From Acanthaster planci (Eukaryota; Echinodermata; Asteroidea; Valvatida; Acanthasteridae): a DNA stretch of 37,950 bases. The stretch is taken from positions 2,024,567-2,062,516 of the forward strand of contig NW_019091377.1 of assembly GCF_001949145.1 (NCBI RefSeq). Reading direction: 5' to 3'. The notes beneath the pieces were generated by a model that did no database searches, was not told the DNA's origin, and worked only from the letters and a program-made list of their open reading frames with translations. The stretch's first letter is position 1, and every line of letters begins with the position of its first letter. The translations under genes were made by a program, and so were the position numbers. This document shows positions 9,423 through 19,390 of this stretch, piece after piece.

Positions 9423-9736
9423 TTTGTTATTTCTTTGTCTACCACCTCCCGTTTGGTTAAAGGTAGTCTCCTCGGTCTTTGTCGAATGGGTGGGGCTCTT
9501 CCGGTCTCGATGCGGTGCTGGGCCCGGTTAGTTCGACCAATATTTCCATCCCCAGTAGAGAGCACGTCACTGAACGGTCTCAGTAAAGCTGCAAGTCCAG
9601 CTTGCTCATCAACCGTTAACCCTACGCAGCTGGACTCAAGCAGTGAAGACAGGTGTTCAGGTACTCTCAGCTCTTCACTTTCGCTTGCCTCTTGTTTTTC
9701 TTGTTCTGTGTGTTCCAGTACTGCAATGCTATCCAC
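9359..9736 (-). pseudogene. Protease-RT connection of gypsy pol
   Basis: This 125-codon frame contains VPEHLSSLLESSCVGL, then DVLSTGDGNIGRT, HRIETGRAPPIRQRPRRLP and REVVDKEI, the conserved stretch directly before the RT fingers in Ty3/gypsy and retroviral-like elements. It runs out of frame at about 9420, where RT continues in another frame (GVIEPSESPRSPL). Between 9737 and 9886 the polyprotein continues in a third frame with no recognised motif. Confidence 0.8.
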
Positions 9737-9886
9737 CGGCTCCAGGTCCCCTCTCTGAGCATTAGTACGTCTAAGAGTCTCACTGGAACACTGTTGTCCC
9801 GGGTATGCACAAGAGCATTGGCCACAAGAACCTCCCAGTTCTCGAGGAACGTCTCTCTATTCTGCAACACACCCTATGTCGGCAGC

Positions 9887-10384
9887 TCACCTCCATCGCT
9901 GGCAACTTTGCACTCCAGTAATCCGTACCCGACAGGCTGCAGGCACCTGTGGATACTTCTGCAGAGGGCCCTTGAAGTTACCGACGGTGAGACACTCCTC
10001 CTCCCAGAGTAGCTGGCATTTGTTTTCCCGCAAGAAATCCAGTCCCAGGATGGCATCATCACTCTCGTCAGCTACCCAAATGCCATGTAGGATCTGACTG
10101 CCCCTTATCTTTGTAGGCAGATTTACTCGCCCAGCGATGTGCAGTTCACTTCCATCAGCCTGACGAAATTTGTGATCTGCAGGGTTCTTCCTGTGAAACA
10201 ACTGGGAGGAGATGATGCTTTCCGTTGCGCCAGTGTCGATCAGGATGTTCACAGCCATGTCCATAATCTCTCCTCTGACATACAGTCCCGATTCATGAGA
10301 AGATGTCGGTCGTATGGCAACACCAGGCGGTGGTGGGACAGTCAACACCGGAGGTGGGGCCGCCCGTTCAGGCGGCGGGGTCAT
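9887..10384 (-). pseudogene. Aspartic protease of gypsy gag-pol
   Basis: A 165-codon frame. After a Pro-rich start made by the 21-base repeat array come VRGEIMDMAVNILIDTGATES with the active-site triplet DTG at residues 50-52, and later DAILGLDFLRENKC, the matching second conserved element of retropepsins. These are the two hallmarks of the retroviral-type aspartic protease that cuts the polyprotein. The motif residues are intact in this part, but the protein is disconnected from gag and RT by frameshifts. Confidence 0.85.
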
Positions 10385-10530
10385 CCGCGCCTGCTTCGGG
10401 GCTGTCCACCTCGGCTGCGGAACTGCCTGTGCCAGAGGCGAGGCTACCTATGCCGGTGGCAGATCTGCCAGCACCGGCGGCGAGGCTACTCATGCCGGCG
10501 GAGGTTACTCTCATCGGCGGCGGAACTGCC
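10320..10530 (-). repeat. 21 bp repeat array, array 3 (gag-protease linker)
   Basis: About ten 21-base units, for example GCCGGTGGCAGATCTGCCAGC and CCGGCGGCGAGGCTACTCAT, resemble the units of array 1 in both length and sequence. The minus-strand product is a Pro/Ala/Gly linker between the CCHC knuckle and the protease. Confidence 0.7.
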
Positions 10531-10621
10531 TTCACTTTAGGCTCACTGGACCTCTGGATATCTATGGCTGGGCTTCCGCCACGAGACCAGCCTTACCTTG
10601 TTTAACGCTTGCAGGTCGTTC

Positions 10622-10680
10622 TTTAGGCGGGAACATCGGGCCCGAAAATGGTCCAGGCTACCGCACTTCCTGCATCCTGG
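10622..10680 (-). pseudogene. Gag CCHC zinc knuckle
   Basis: On the minus strand the sequence reads CRKCGSLDHFRARC, an exact C-X2-C-X4-H-X4-C knuckle, the nucleic-acid binding motif of nucleocapsid-like Gag. It is followed by KNDLQAL and then the repeat linker. It is too short to stand as its own long frame. Confidence 0.8.
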
Positions 10681-10728
10681 CTGCCAGTCGTCAGCCTTCT
10701 TTATTCCTTTCCCACGTCACTGTATTTC

Positions 10729-11330
10729 CTACAGTTCACGCACCATTGTTGTCACCTCATCAGTTTGCACAGGCTCCGCAGATTTCACCGCGTTGGCGTT
10801 GGACATAACTGTCCTTGATCGTCCATCCATCTCCGTCTTGAACCATGCTTCAGCCTCTGCAACAATCTCCACAGCTTCGTCAAGCGTGGACAGCTTCCCT
10901 TGGAATGGTGCTCGTTTGAGGTCAGTGTCGTCCAGCGCATTCTTAAACTGTTCAATTGCAAAGTCCTCCATAAACTTGAAGCTGCTGTCAGGGTAGGCTC
11001 GGCCGACCAACTTTCTGATGGCTTGGCCCAACTTGGCCTCAGTCTCCCCTGCGCGCCTTCTCCGTGAAGCCAGTTCAGCGCAGTGGCAATTGCGATGTTT
11101 CTCAGTCCCAAATCGTCACTCAAAGGCCCTGACTAAACTCGTCGAAGGACGACTGGGACTCCCTTTGCAAGGAACATGCAACTTCCAGCGCTGGGCCTTT
11201 CAGTGCGACCATTAGATAGTCCGCCCTCTGCTCCTGATTCCAACAGTTGATCATGTTGACTCGTTCGAAGTGCATCAGGTAATCCTCAATGCATGACGAC
11301 CAAATGGCGCCCAAATTCCAAAACCAGGCC
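10729..11330 (-). pseudogene. Gag core of the gypsy element, frameshifted and 5' truncated
   Basis: The right part (11330-11120) reads IEDYLMHFERVNMINCW, then RADYLMVALKGPALEVACSL, the typical Gag pattern of an element that packages RNA. A frameshift near 11120 leads to a second frame (11031-10729) with RKLVGRAYPDSSFKFMEDFAI, FKNALDDTDLKRAPFQGKLSTL and a helical AEAEAWFK segment. The upstream end is replaced at about 11330 by the GC-rich LTR block, so the gag start is absent. A fusion frame of 98 codons at 11416-11120 is an artefact of this junction. Confidence 0.8.
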
Positions 11331-11402
11331 AGGTGCGCGCCGCCGGAGCCACTCCGCCGTCGGCGGTGGCGCCGTTGAATTAGAACACCGGAAAACAAAT
11401 AT
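11326..11402 (-). repeat. GC-rich terminal block, right copy (5' LTR remnant)
   Basis: Same orientation and sequence as 5238-5299 apart from about 15 extra bases containing CACTCCGCCGTC. On the minus strand it is joined directly to gag coding sequence, so nearly all of the 5' LTR, primer-binding site and leader are lost. Confidence 0.7.
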
Positions 11403-11548
11403 AACGATTTCCACACGTTAATTCTCCCTTGCTTTAAGACATAATTCTTTTTTGATTATAATTATTAATGACTCAACTTTGAAGGGTGTTTTAGACTTTC
11501 ATCGACGTGTGAACTGACATGAAAGTGCCGTTATAAACACGATCGTGA
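11403..11548. repeat. Dispersed repeat family A, second copy, left half
   Basis: Aligns with 2210-2345, from ATTTCCACACGTT through TTTTAGACTTTCATC to ACGATCGTGATGCA. The match stops where the LINE tail begins and resumes at about 12340. Confidence 0.7.
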
Positions 11549-12340
11549 TGCAAATCTCCCACCGCATAAAGAACACCAACTTTGACTACCACCTGGGTGA
11601 TGATGCACTGATGCCAGTTGATGAAAATCCTTACCTCGGTTTTACCTTCACATCCAAGCTGTCCTAGAAGAAACACATATCAAACATCACCTAAAAGGCC
11701 AACCGGATGCTCGGTCTTATTAAGCGGAATTTGAAGCACTGTCACCCACGATGGTTAGACCACATCTAGAAAACTGTTCTACTGTTTGGAATCCCCATCA
11801 ACAAACTACAATCAATCAGATTGAAGCCACCCAGAAGAAAGCAGCTAGATTTGTACATAATATTTCATTTATTCATTTCATTTCAGAACAGAAAGTGTGA
11901 CTGAAATGCTGAAAAACCTGCAGTGGGCTACACTTCAATCCAGGAGGGAAGCGACCATCAAAATCATGCTATACAAGATTTCGCATAACCTCATTGCAAT
12001 TAAGCAACATCATTTCCTGACACCCATGACAAATACCAGACTTCAAACTACCACCCGGCACAATACCAGCCTCTCACAACTCACTCCTCCAAGGACATCT
12101 ACATGTACAAGTTCTCATTCATCATGCCAACAACGGTTCGACTCTGGAATGCCCTTCCTGCTGATATCATAACAGCTCCATCAGTGGACGTCTTCAGGGC
12201 ACTCATTTCTGCCAACTAGCCCAAAGGTGGAGCTCATTTTTTTACTTGCACTTATTTTTTTACTTTATATCTTTCACACAAAATAACGTCCCTCCTGCTT
12301 CAAACGCGCCTCGCTTCACCTCAGCGTTTATATCCGGAAG
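11549..12340 (+). mobile_element. 3' part of a CR1/jockey-like LINE inserted in repeat A
   Basis: Translated pieces in several frames match the C-terminal region of LINE reverse transcriptases: MVRPHLENCSTVWNPH, INQIEATQKKAARFV, TESVTEMLKNLQWATL, and MPTTVRLWNALPADIITAP close to the end. These come in the correct order and end with a stop near 12220. A small insertion rich in ATTTCATTT interrupts at about 11860-11886. The fragment is 5' truncated, as expected of LINEs, and interrupts family A; ATGCA-like bases occur at both junctions as a possible short target duplication. Frameshifts make it non-functional. Confidence 0.8.
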
Positions 12341-12755
12341 TGGACGTTGCATGTGCATTATCATATAGGCCTATACAGACACGAGTCGACTACTGTGTTC
12401 CTGAATGAAGTTTTTCCATGAATTCGCAATGCTGTATTTTCGAGGAGGTGCATTACTCGAAGGTAAATTCACTGATTACTCCTAGCTATTGAAAACTGCT
12501 CCCTTTTTAAAGGGAATGAGAATCTGTCATGCTTGTTTCCCACCCTGACCCCGTGGGCGATGTTCGCTTATACTACGAGACCCCTAAACGTCATAGATAT
12601 TGCACAAAGCAAACTACAAGACCTTGAATTTGCGTTTTCTCGTTTTTTTTTCCACAAAGCAGACTCAGTCATAAAACAAGTGAGTGGAATGTACGTTGCA
12701 GTGAATATTACACACCGTGATCAATCAATCCTGTGAAATTGTGACCAAAACCCAA
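12340..12755. repeat. Dispersed repeat family A, second copy, right half
   Basis: Aligns with 2350-2790: TTGCATGTGCAT, GTCGACTAC, TTTTTCCATGAAT, GAAAACTGCTCCC, CCCACCCTGACCCCG, ATAAAACAAGTGAGTGGA and TCCTGTGAAATTGTGA. It completes the copy begun at 11403. Confidence 0.7.
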
Positions 12756-13599
12756 TGGTGTGGATCACCTTTGCTTTAAAGCGGATTTTGGGGATTTCCA
12801 TACGACTATGTTTGCAATATTGTAAGATTTAAATTTTGTAGCATACTAGTACAGGTTTGATGAGCGTGGCCTGACAAAGAATTGAGTAAAAGTTGAGAAC
12901 TGACACAGTCTTAATGATACTTGGTCGACGATATTTCATGAGGAAAACACAGACTAATATCGTTGAAGACTAACGGGAAGACTAATTGACAGACTATGGA
13001 CAGACTGTGGAGACCGTGGAGACTGTGGAGACTGAGGAGACTGACCATGAAACATTTTGGGGGTGATTATATAGAGGGGATGCAGGCTGGGCGGTATAAC
13101 AGAAACTGTGGTCATCAGGCTTGTGGTTGTATAATTATGGCTTATGAGTCTTGGGGAATGGGGGCAATACTTCGACATTGACCACAACCAGGAACTTCAT
13201 TAGGATCTTAATTACCATGGAATTAAACGGAAGTGTGATCAAGGATACGTGAGGGACCAATGAATAATGATTAATTTTGGGCTTACAATATCACTAAAGG
13301 GGAACCAGTTTTAAAGCCGTAAACTGCCATTCCCATAAAAGGTTAGATTCTGCATGAATTTGATACACATTACAGGTATTCATGTACATCTTTATTGTGT
13401 GCATCGCTTCCTGTTTAGTGTATATAGTGTACCCCACCTTTCCCCACCGCATCCCCTCAATTTCCAGCACAGATTTAAGCCAATGTTACATAGGTATTAC
13501 CGGCAGTACTGGCTGTGGCACAACCGTAAAAACGATGCCTACTCTAGGATATGCGAGTGTCAGTGCATAGCGCTGGGTGAGATTTTTATTATCATGGTT
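12756..13599. other. No gene seen; 9-base minisatellite inside
   Basis: AT-rich unique-looking sequence. At about 12978-13045 a run of GAGACTGTG-like nine-base units forms a short minisatellite. A 124-codon frame at 13354-13728 has no recognisable composition or motif and runs into repeat family C, so I do not call it. Confidence 0.4.
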
Positions 13600-14128
13600 A
13601 GTGCAGCTCGTGGTCCCAGCCCTGCAACAACAAAATATGACTTCTTTGACACACTGGATTCGAGATCAGGTTTACGGGCGCTGTCAGAGCGTCAGCAATT
13701 ACCGCTCTCAGCGTTCACATTTACTTAGTTTGTTTCCTTTTGTCGCTTTATCGTTTGGCTCTCTTTGTTTTGTCCTTTGATCGTTTAGTTTTTGTCATTT
13801 GATCGTTCGACTCTGTCCTTTGATCGTTTAGTTTAGTTTTCTTTGGATCCTTTGGTTTTGTGCTTTTATTGTTCATTTCTGTCCTTTTATCATTTAATTT
13901 TGTCCTTTGATCTTTTCCTCTTTTTCTGATCGTTTGACGTTTGCATCATTTTATTTCGCAAATGCTGTTCGCAAAGCAGGATTTATAACTCTGCTTCATT
14001 TTTCTGTCATTCGTTTTTAATTTAGCTTTTTCACTTTTTTGATGTCCTTTGTTCATGCACCTTTTCTTTTATTTGGTTTTAAACTTTGAGCTTTGTTTTT
14101 GACTTAGAGCATTCGTTTTGTAAAATGG
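13600..14128 (-). repeat. Dispersed repeat family C, copy 2 (inverted, expanded)
   Basis: Reverse complement of 4600-4860. The order of shared blocks is preserved on the minus strand. The middle (13735-13965) contains a minisatellite absent from copy 1, with units like TTTGTCCTTTGATCGTTTAG of about 22-30 bases. The unit resembles a single motif in copy 1 (ACAAAGGAC), so local expansion of that motif is likely. Confidence 0.75.
13735..13965. repeat. GATCGTTTAG/TGTCCTTT minisatellite
   Basis: Degenerate tandem units each carrying T(G/T)TCCTTT(G/T)ATCGTTT(A/G/C), strongly strand-asymmetric (T-rich on plus, A-rich on minus). It sits inside repeat C copy 2. Confidence 0.7.
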
Positions 14129-15353
14129 CCCTGATGGCGCCCCATAAAAACACAGGCAATCTCGCAAAGTAAAATTGTATCCCACAAAAAATTGTATTTT
14201 CGTAAAAGAACTGACCTACTACGAACGTTTGGGGCGTGCTGAGTGCTTTGGCCTGGCCCGCCTGCCTGCAACGCAACCACACTTCCATGTAAAACGAACA
14301 GAATACAGGCAGCACAGGCAGAAGAGCGTGTGCTCGCACATCACCATGGCGTACGTGATGCACGTACGCCCGTATAATGTAATCTTACTTATTTTTCCGA
14401 CATAACTTGGTCTGCCTTGCTTTTAATGTCCAAAGAATGGAAAAGGTCAGCATTAGAACCATCATGACATTTAATTCACATCCACATTGAACATGAAAAT
14501 ATAAAATATACATCAAGAAGAAAATGAGAGTTTAACAGAAAAAAATGGCAGTAATAATTATTTGATTTAGACAAGGAATTCCATGGGGTGCAAGTATTAT
14601 CATTTTTCTGATAATAGAGCCCGAAAGTTGACCCCTGATGGCGCACTTTCGGAACCCTTGCATAGGAAAAATAACCTGCAAAGATTTAAAATCCAACTCG
14701 GAAAAGGGGCTTTGGAAAATATTTGCTAGTATATCAATTTAAAGAAAATCACATAACCTAAAAGAGAAATATCCTTCCAAACATTGACCCATCACTTCTG
14801 AAAGTCTAAAATACATGACGAACATTTCAATGTGGCAGTCTCGAACGTGCATGAACATTTACAGATCAAAATATTTTACATAGTCTTATAATTTATAAGT
14901 AATAAAAAATTACGAAATTACAATTACGAAAGATTCTAATCTTTTATCTAACCTTTGCTGACAACAACTGCGTAATGTCAACTCAATGGAATCGGGAACC
15001 CATCGACTGCAAGTAGATAAATCTTTGCAACGTAGTACAATCTCGTTTTCACGTAAGCACAGGCAGTGAAAACAAACGTGCATGAACATGGAGACCTAGT
15101 TAAGAAAATTCTTTTTTACTTATCTCCGTGTGAATTTTCCTAAATATTACTTGAGGAAGACAAAGGTAAAATTCCAACATTAGTGTCTCAGGAAGTATTA
15201 TTCCAATAAGTATCGAACGTGATAGGAAGGCCAAAAGTAAAATGCCCATAGGAGGACCGAGGGTTCCGGAAGCTTGCTGCGTGACCTTTTACTTTCAGGC
15301 TCTATTACGTGCACAGGGATGGTCAGTAATTTTGTGTTTTGAGTCTTTTTTAC
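14129..15353. other. No gene seen
   Basis: AT-rich sequence without long frames. A small hairpin CCGAAAGT/ACTTTCGG lies near 14621-14653. Nothing else supports a feature. Confidence 0.4.
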
Positions 15354-15470
15354 CAGAAATTTTAAACCCATTTGGGGAGATAAGGATCTCTCTTTTGCTT
15401 CTGGCACCATTAACATGAAACCTCATCATTTGGATCTTTCCTATATCAGTATTCAGGTTTGCAGCCATTG
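15354..15470 (-). CDS. Candidate internal exon, unknown protein
   Basis: On the minus strand a good acceptor (TTATTTCTTACTTTCAG) is followed by 117 bases open in one frame and then a GT donor (TCTG|GTAAAA). The exon begins with two bases finishing a codon and ends one base into a codon. The translation has a balanced composition and includes NLNTDIGKIQMMRFHVNG and SKREILISPNGFKIS. The basic, alternating hydrophobic pattern ending in SPNGFKI vaguely recalls the first strands of PTB-type domains, but I cannot assign a family. No neighbouring exon was found, and the frame is also open for some distance on both sides. Confidence 0.3.
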
Positions 15471-17205
15471 CTGAAAGTAAGAAGAAATAATGGATAAGCG
15501 CTGGGGTGGGAAGTTGAACCCCCCCCGGGACTGCTTTACTTCTCTCCACAAGCTTCTAAAATACATGCGCAGAATGTATTCCAAACGCCATCGTTAAAGG
15601 AACCAGGAAATGAATTTTTCTTAGAATCGCTTTTTGTTTATCTCTGTACTATCCCATGTATGAAGACTGTTCGACATCTACTTTGAGTTTTCACATGAAC
15701 TGAACGGTGCATTTTTTCAAACATTAATTAAATATTGACCAAGCATTTCTGGACAAGTGAGGGCGCTTTAGCTTTGATGTTAATTCAGGGAAGACATGGT
15801 TCAGGTTGAATGTTTTCATGTTCAAATTGTGAATCCCAAATGTGCTATCTGGGAACATTTCTCTGAAAAGGATTTTTGCTGGATTATTGCCATACACTTA
15901 CACAGTAATTATAACAGACCCAAAATGAGAAGTCTTGCACAGGCTCAAAATTTCCTTCTGGAAGGACCAGTCAATCCCTGTTTATTCTCCTCCTTTCCGT
16001 CCTCCTCCTTCCACACACTCTCCTCACCATTTCCTTCCCGCGCCCCTTCCAGTCCCAATCNTCCACATCTTGATGTGGGGAGACAGGTCTGTGACAACAG
16101 TGATTCCGTATTACTTTTGTCTCCCCTAGGCCCATCTTGCTTGTGATGTATATTGAATTTTTGGCTTGAATAAATAATAATAAGAGTAATAATAACAACC
16201 AAAGGAGTCGAGGTTGCACGTACGGCCCAGGCCCTGGCACTGCTGACATCGTTATGACGCTGCATAACTTGGGATGGCCTCAATAGTTCACTGTACTCCC
16301 AAGGGTAAAGATCACGTGTACGTGTACGCCTGTAGTCTTGATTTCAAGACGTTAGTGCTCGATAGCGGACACCGTGCATAGTGCGCCCCCAACGACTCAT
16401 AGTTAGACTGTGCGCTGAGAGTAAGTAAAATCTAGTTGTGAGAGGGCGCTCTTCAACAGAAATAAAACAGCTATTGATCTTTGACGTCTTGTGCCAAGAC
16501 TAGTGCGCCTGTAGCCCATAGTTCATGTACACATGTACATGCATATGTGTACATTCGTAGTATTGTAGGCCTACGAGAAGTACGTACATGTACATGTACG
16601 TACATGAAGGCCTGCATGTAAGTTTGCACCTGCAGTAGTCAGACTGCGCTTTGTACATGTATGTGAAACATGATGGACGTTGCACTCGGAAACGTTGGTG
16701 AGAAATGTTGGCCTAATTATTTAATGTGACAATAAAAATATGGAATATACAGTAGTAGGCTTATTCAGACACTTGATTCAATCAATTTGGAAATTCCAGC
16801 TTGAAGTCAAAGGTAGACGTAGGCCTAGGGTAGGTCTATTTCTCCATTTTTTAAGACCCAGCCTTGCCAGCAGAAGCACTGCCATTTCACAATCAAAGCT
16901 TCTGATGAGTTGTTGATTAATAACATGCTTGAAGAGAACTTTTTTCCAAATTTGCGTGCCTGTACGCAGCAGTGAATAGGTACTGCACAATTTTGGCCTG
17001 CAGTTTTTGTCCCACTCCCAGTCATGCCAGTTTGGCATGGACGACGGTTGGGCCTACTGTAAATGCAATGTTATCAGCCAGGTGGCAGCCTCAGAAAGTG
17101 CGAATTTACTGATGCTTGAATATATGGTCTTGCTTCGATAAACCTTTTCATGATGCTTAGTTCTCGACGTCCGGGAATGATCATCACAGCAATGCTGTTA
17201 AACTG
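15471..17205. other. No gene seen; simple repeats
   Basis: Holds a (TAA)n tract at 16168-16197, pyrimidine-rich sequence at 15985-16060, one ambiguous base at 16061, and ACATGT-rich DNA at 16524-16607. Short frames on both strands show no family resemblance. Confidence 0.4.
16524..16607. repeat. ACATGTAC-rich tract with a 24 bp perfect palindrome
   Basis: The tract is built from TACATG, GTACAT and TACGTA words. Bases 16580-16603 form a perfect 24-base palindrome centred on ATGTACAT. Similar tracts are at 19782-19883 and scattered singly through the window. Confidence 0.7.
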
Positions 17206-17280
17206 TTGCTAATTAGGCCCATTATTTGTGGCAATTTGTGGCAACAACCTGACCCCGAGGGGACTAAAACTGTGACTACC

Positions 17281-17466
17281 ATGCCCACTTTCCCTTACAC
17301 TATGTATTGTAAAGAAGTAGGCCTAAGGGATGGACACAAAGCTCTTGAATGTGATAAATGTCAGAATTGGACGCATATTGAATGTTGTGGTATTTCTAAT
17401 GACGAGTATCATAGCTATCAAATTGAAGTGCCATTTACCTGGTTTCGTCCTCTATGCCAAACTTAA
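17281..17466 (+). pseudogene. PHD-like zinc finger of the LINE
   Basis: The frame reads DGHKALECDKCQNWTHIECC, then GISNDEY and finally WFRPLCQ. The Cys-X2-Cys, His-X2-Cys and WxxxxC arrangement is that of PHD fingers commonly found at the start of invertebrate CR1/L2-like LINE proteins. The first Cys pair is incomplete (only one Cys in MYCKEVG). Confidence 0.65.
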
Positions 17467-17639
17467 GTGGCGCAGTCATCAATTTGAGATAATTTCAACA
17501 CACTGTTGGGGGATTTTGATTTTGCTCCTGGTAGTGACTGCAATGTTAGGTCTCCTTACAAGACACGGCATGATTTGGATCATTCAAGAAAACCAGCTAC
17601 GTGTACATGTGAAATCCAAGTGCTAAAATGAGTTATTTC

Positions 17640-18130
17640 CAGGAAATATTGTTGTTCATTGAGGATTGCATTAAGGATCGCGATTTGGATGGAGGGGAAG
17701 TGGCAATTGCTATTCCTAACGAATATGCTAGTCTTCCCTGCCCTTAGTTACTCAGATACAGAGAACATCTGGACTCAAATCCTTCTACGGTCTGGTAAGA
17801 CACTCCTGATTGGTTGCTACTATCATGTGCCCAACATTAAATTAGAGAATGGATGTGTCTTGATTCTTCGCTTCAAAAGATTTTGCAGAATTCATGTAGT
17901 GCTCCAAATATTATTTTGACTGGGAACTTTAATGCCAAAATCATTAATTGGGATGACAAAACCCAAAGAGCATCTCCTACTGAAACTCATCTTATTAACA
18001 TTGTCTATAAGTGGTTTTTGTGTCAACACATAAACCTACAATCTGTACTCGCATCACAGAAACAACAGCAGGTATTGGACCTGTTATTCAGTTCAATTTT
18101 GAAGAGCACTGAGTGTGCTGGAGTTAAACC
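17640..18130 (+). pseudogene. LINE endonuclease remnants
   Basis: Frameshifted pieces contain LDGGEVAIAIPNEYASLPCP, ENIWTQILLRSGKTLLIGCYY and VPNIKLE, followed in another frame by NIILTGNFNA and INWDDKTQ. The last two correspond to the catalytic GDFN motif region of APE-type LINE endonucleases, with Asp changed to Asn in GNFN. Downstream, QVLDLLFSS continues the domain. Confidence 0.7.
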
Positions 18131-18546
18131 GGCATAAGTGATCAATGAGGTAATTTTTGTGTGTTAAGACCAATCCAAAGTAAAAGCCTGGTCCTCGTCA
18201 AAGAATTGTAACTCTACTCAAAAGGTGATTTTGATGGAGTAAGGGAAGACATGATGGTTTTCAAGGATAATTTCACCCAAACTCACAGTGAAAGATCTGT
18301 TGAAGCCAATTGGACTACATTCAGGTCAAGTCTAGAGATGTGCACATTTCTTCTTGGATGTCAAAACCACAGCAGAATGTGCCGTGGTTCAACAGGAAGA
18401 TCAAAAAGTTAATTAGAGTCAAAAATAGAATTCACAAAAAGCTAACTGCTAGATTGGAGTCATGGGAGAGCTTTAGGGTGGCTAGAAAGCTTGTCTAATG
18501 GGAACTCGGATGGGTACATGTACACCAGAGTTATAATGTTAGCAAG

Positions 18547-19140
18547 GTGGTTGACAAAATTGACCCCAAGGCACAGTCCTTGGTCCTCTTAGTTTTGCTT
18601 TTTATCAATGATGTCACAGATACATGTAATCTTCAGTCCAAAATGCATCTTTTTGCTTACTGTTGCATTTTGTATAGAAATATTCATCAATCTGATTGCA
18701 TTGTACTTCAGCAAGATATTGATAAGCTACATGAATGAGCCACTACATGGCAAATGCAATTCAATGTAAAGAAATTTATGTAGATCATGCATGGAAAATA
18801 AAAGGAAGAAGATCTGCCGTGATTATAATCTGAATAATCATTCTTTGGCAACTGTGGACCGTCATCAGTATTTGGGAGTCTTTCTTTCTCACAAATTAAA
18901 GTGGGATTATCATTATGATCATGTGGCCAAGAAGGCTAACAAGGTCCTTAGTATGTTGCAAAGAAATTTAAAGCAGTATTTGAGAATGGCGAAAAAACAC
19001 TTTTTCGTCCACGCCTGAAGTACGCTTCAGGAGTTTGTGATCCCTTCAAAGCTAAATGCATCAATAAGCTTGAGATGGTTCAGCGATGTGCAGCACTCTT
19101 TATTAACAACTACTGTACAGTACCGGTATAGTAGAGAGGT
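18547..19140 (+). pseudogene. LINE reverse transcriptase C-terminal remnant
   Basis: The first frame gives LLFINDVTD, then MHLFAYCCILYRNI, where the family has LFADDC: both motif C aspartates are lost. A second frame gives TVDRHQYLGVFLSHKLKW and KKANKVLSMLQRNLKQ, the thumb region typical of CR1/L2 LINEs. Further pieces near 19020-19130 (KAKCINKLEMVQRC in another frame) extend it. Confidence 0.8.
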
Positions 19141-19390
19141 TCGTGTGAATATGATCACAAACCTTGAGTGGAATACACTAAAACAGCATGGGGGATTGAG
19201 ACTTAAACTGACTTTGTGCCACTCTGTCCTCTCCTGTGGCTCTACATGGATTCATGGAATCTGCTACCATGTAGTGAAGAAGAAGATCATGTTGCCCCAA
19301 TACATGTACCTGATCACTAGTCTCACTCAGACTCTGGGAACTTGGCCTTCATACACATTTAAGGTCAGAACGCTGTGGGCTTGATTATTT

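Larger units (their letters stand above)
5238..11402 (-). mobile_element. Ty3/gypsy LTR retrotransposon, decayed
   Basis: Domains occur in the canonical Ty3/gypsy order on the minus strand: gag (11330-10729), CCHC knuckle (10680-10622), aspartic protease (about 10265-9887), RT (9736-8829), RNase H (8820-8196), integrase zinc finger (about 7800-7500) and integrase core (7385 onward). A GC-rich block of 62 and 77 bases bounds the element on both sides (5238-5299, 11326-11402) and is probably LTR sequence. At the 5' (right) end only this first part of the LTR remains and it joins directly to the middle of gag, so most of the LTR, the leader and the gag start are missing. Stops and frameshifts separate nearly every domain. 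The LTR start is not conserved at the right edge, so no target duplication can be given. Confidence 0.9.
17206..19390 (+). mobile_element. CR1/L2-like LINE, internally deleted and decayed
   Basis: In plus-strand order are a PHD-like Cys/His finger (17281-17460), apurinic-like endonuclease pieces (17640-18110), a linker (18240-18500) and the late part of RT (18547-19140). This order matches LINEs whose ORF begins with a PHD finger. The RT fingers, motif A and motif B region is deleted between about 18500 and 18550. Stops and frameshifts occur throughout, so it is dead. Confidence 0.8.

Noticed and set aside
11120-11416. 98-codon frame starting MWKSLYLF as an intact gag start
   Set aside because: Its first third is LTR-like and family A sequence fused by the junction; only the part after about 11330 matches Gag.
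13354-13728. 124-codon open frame
   Set aside because: It runs from unique sequence into repeat family C and has no recognisable motif.
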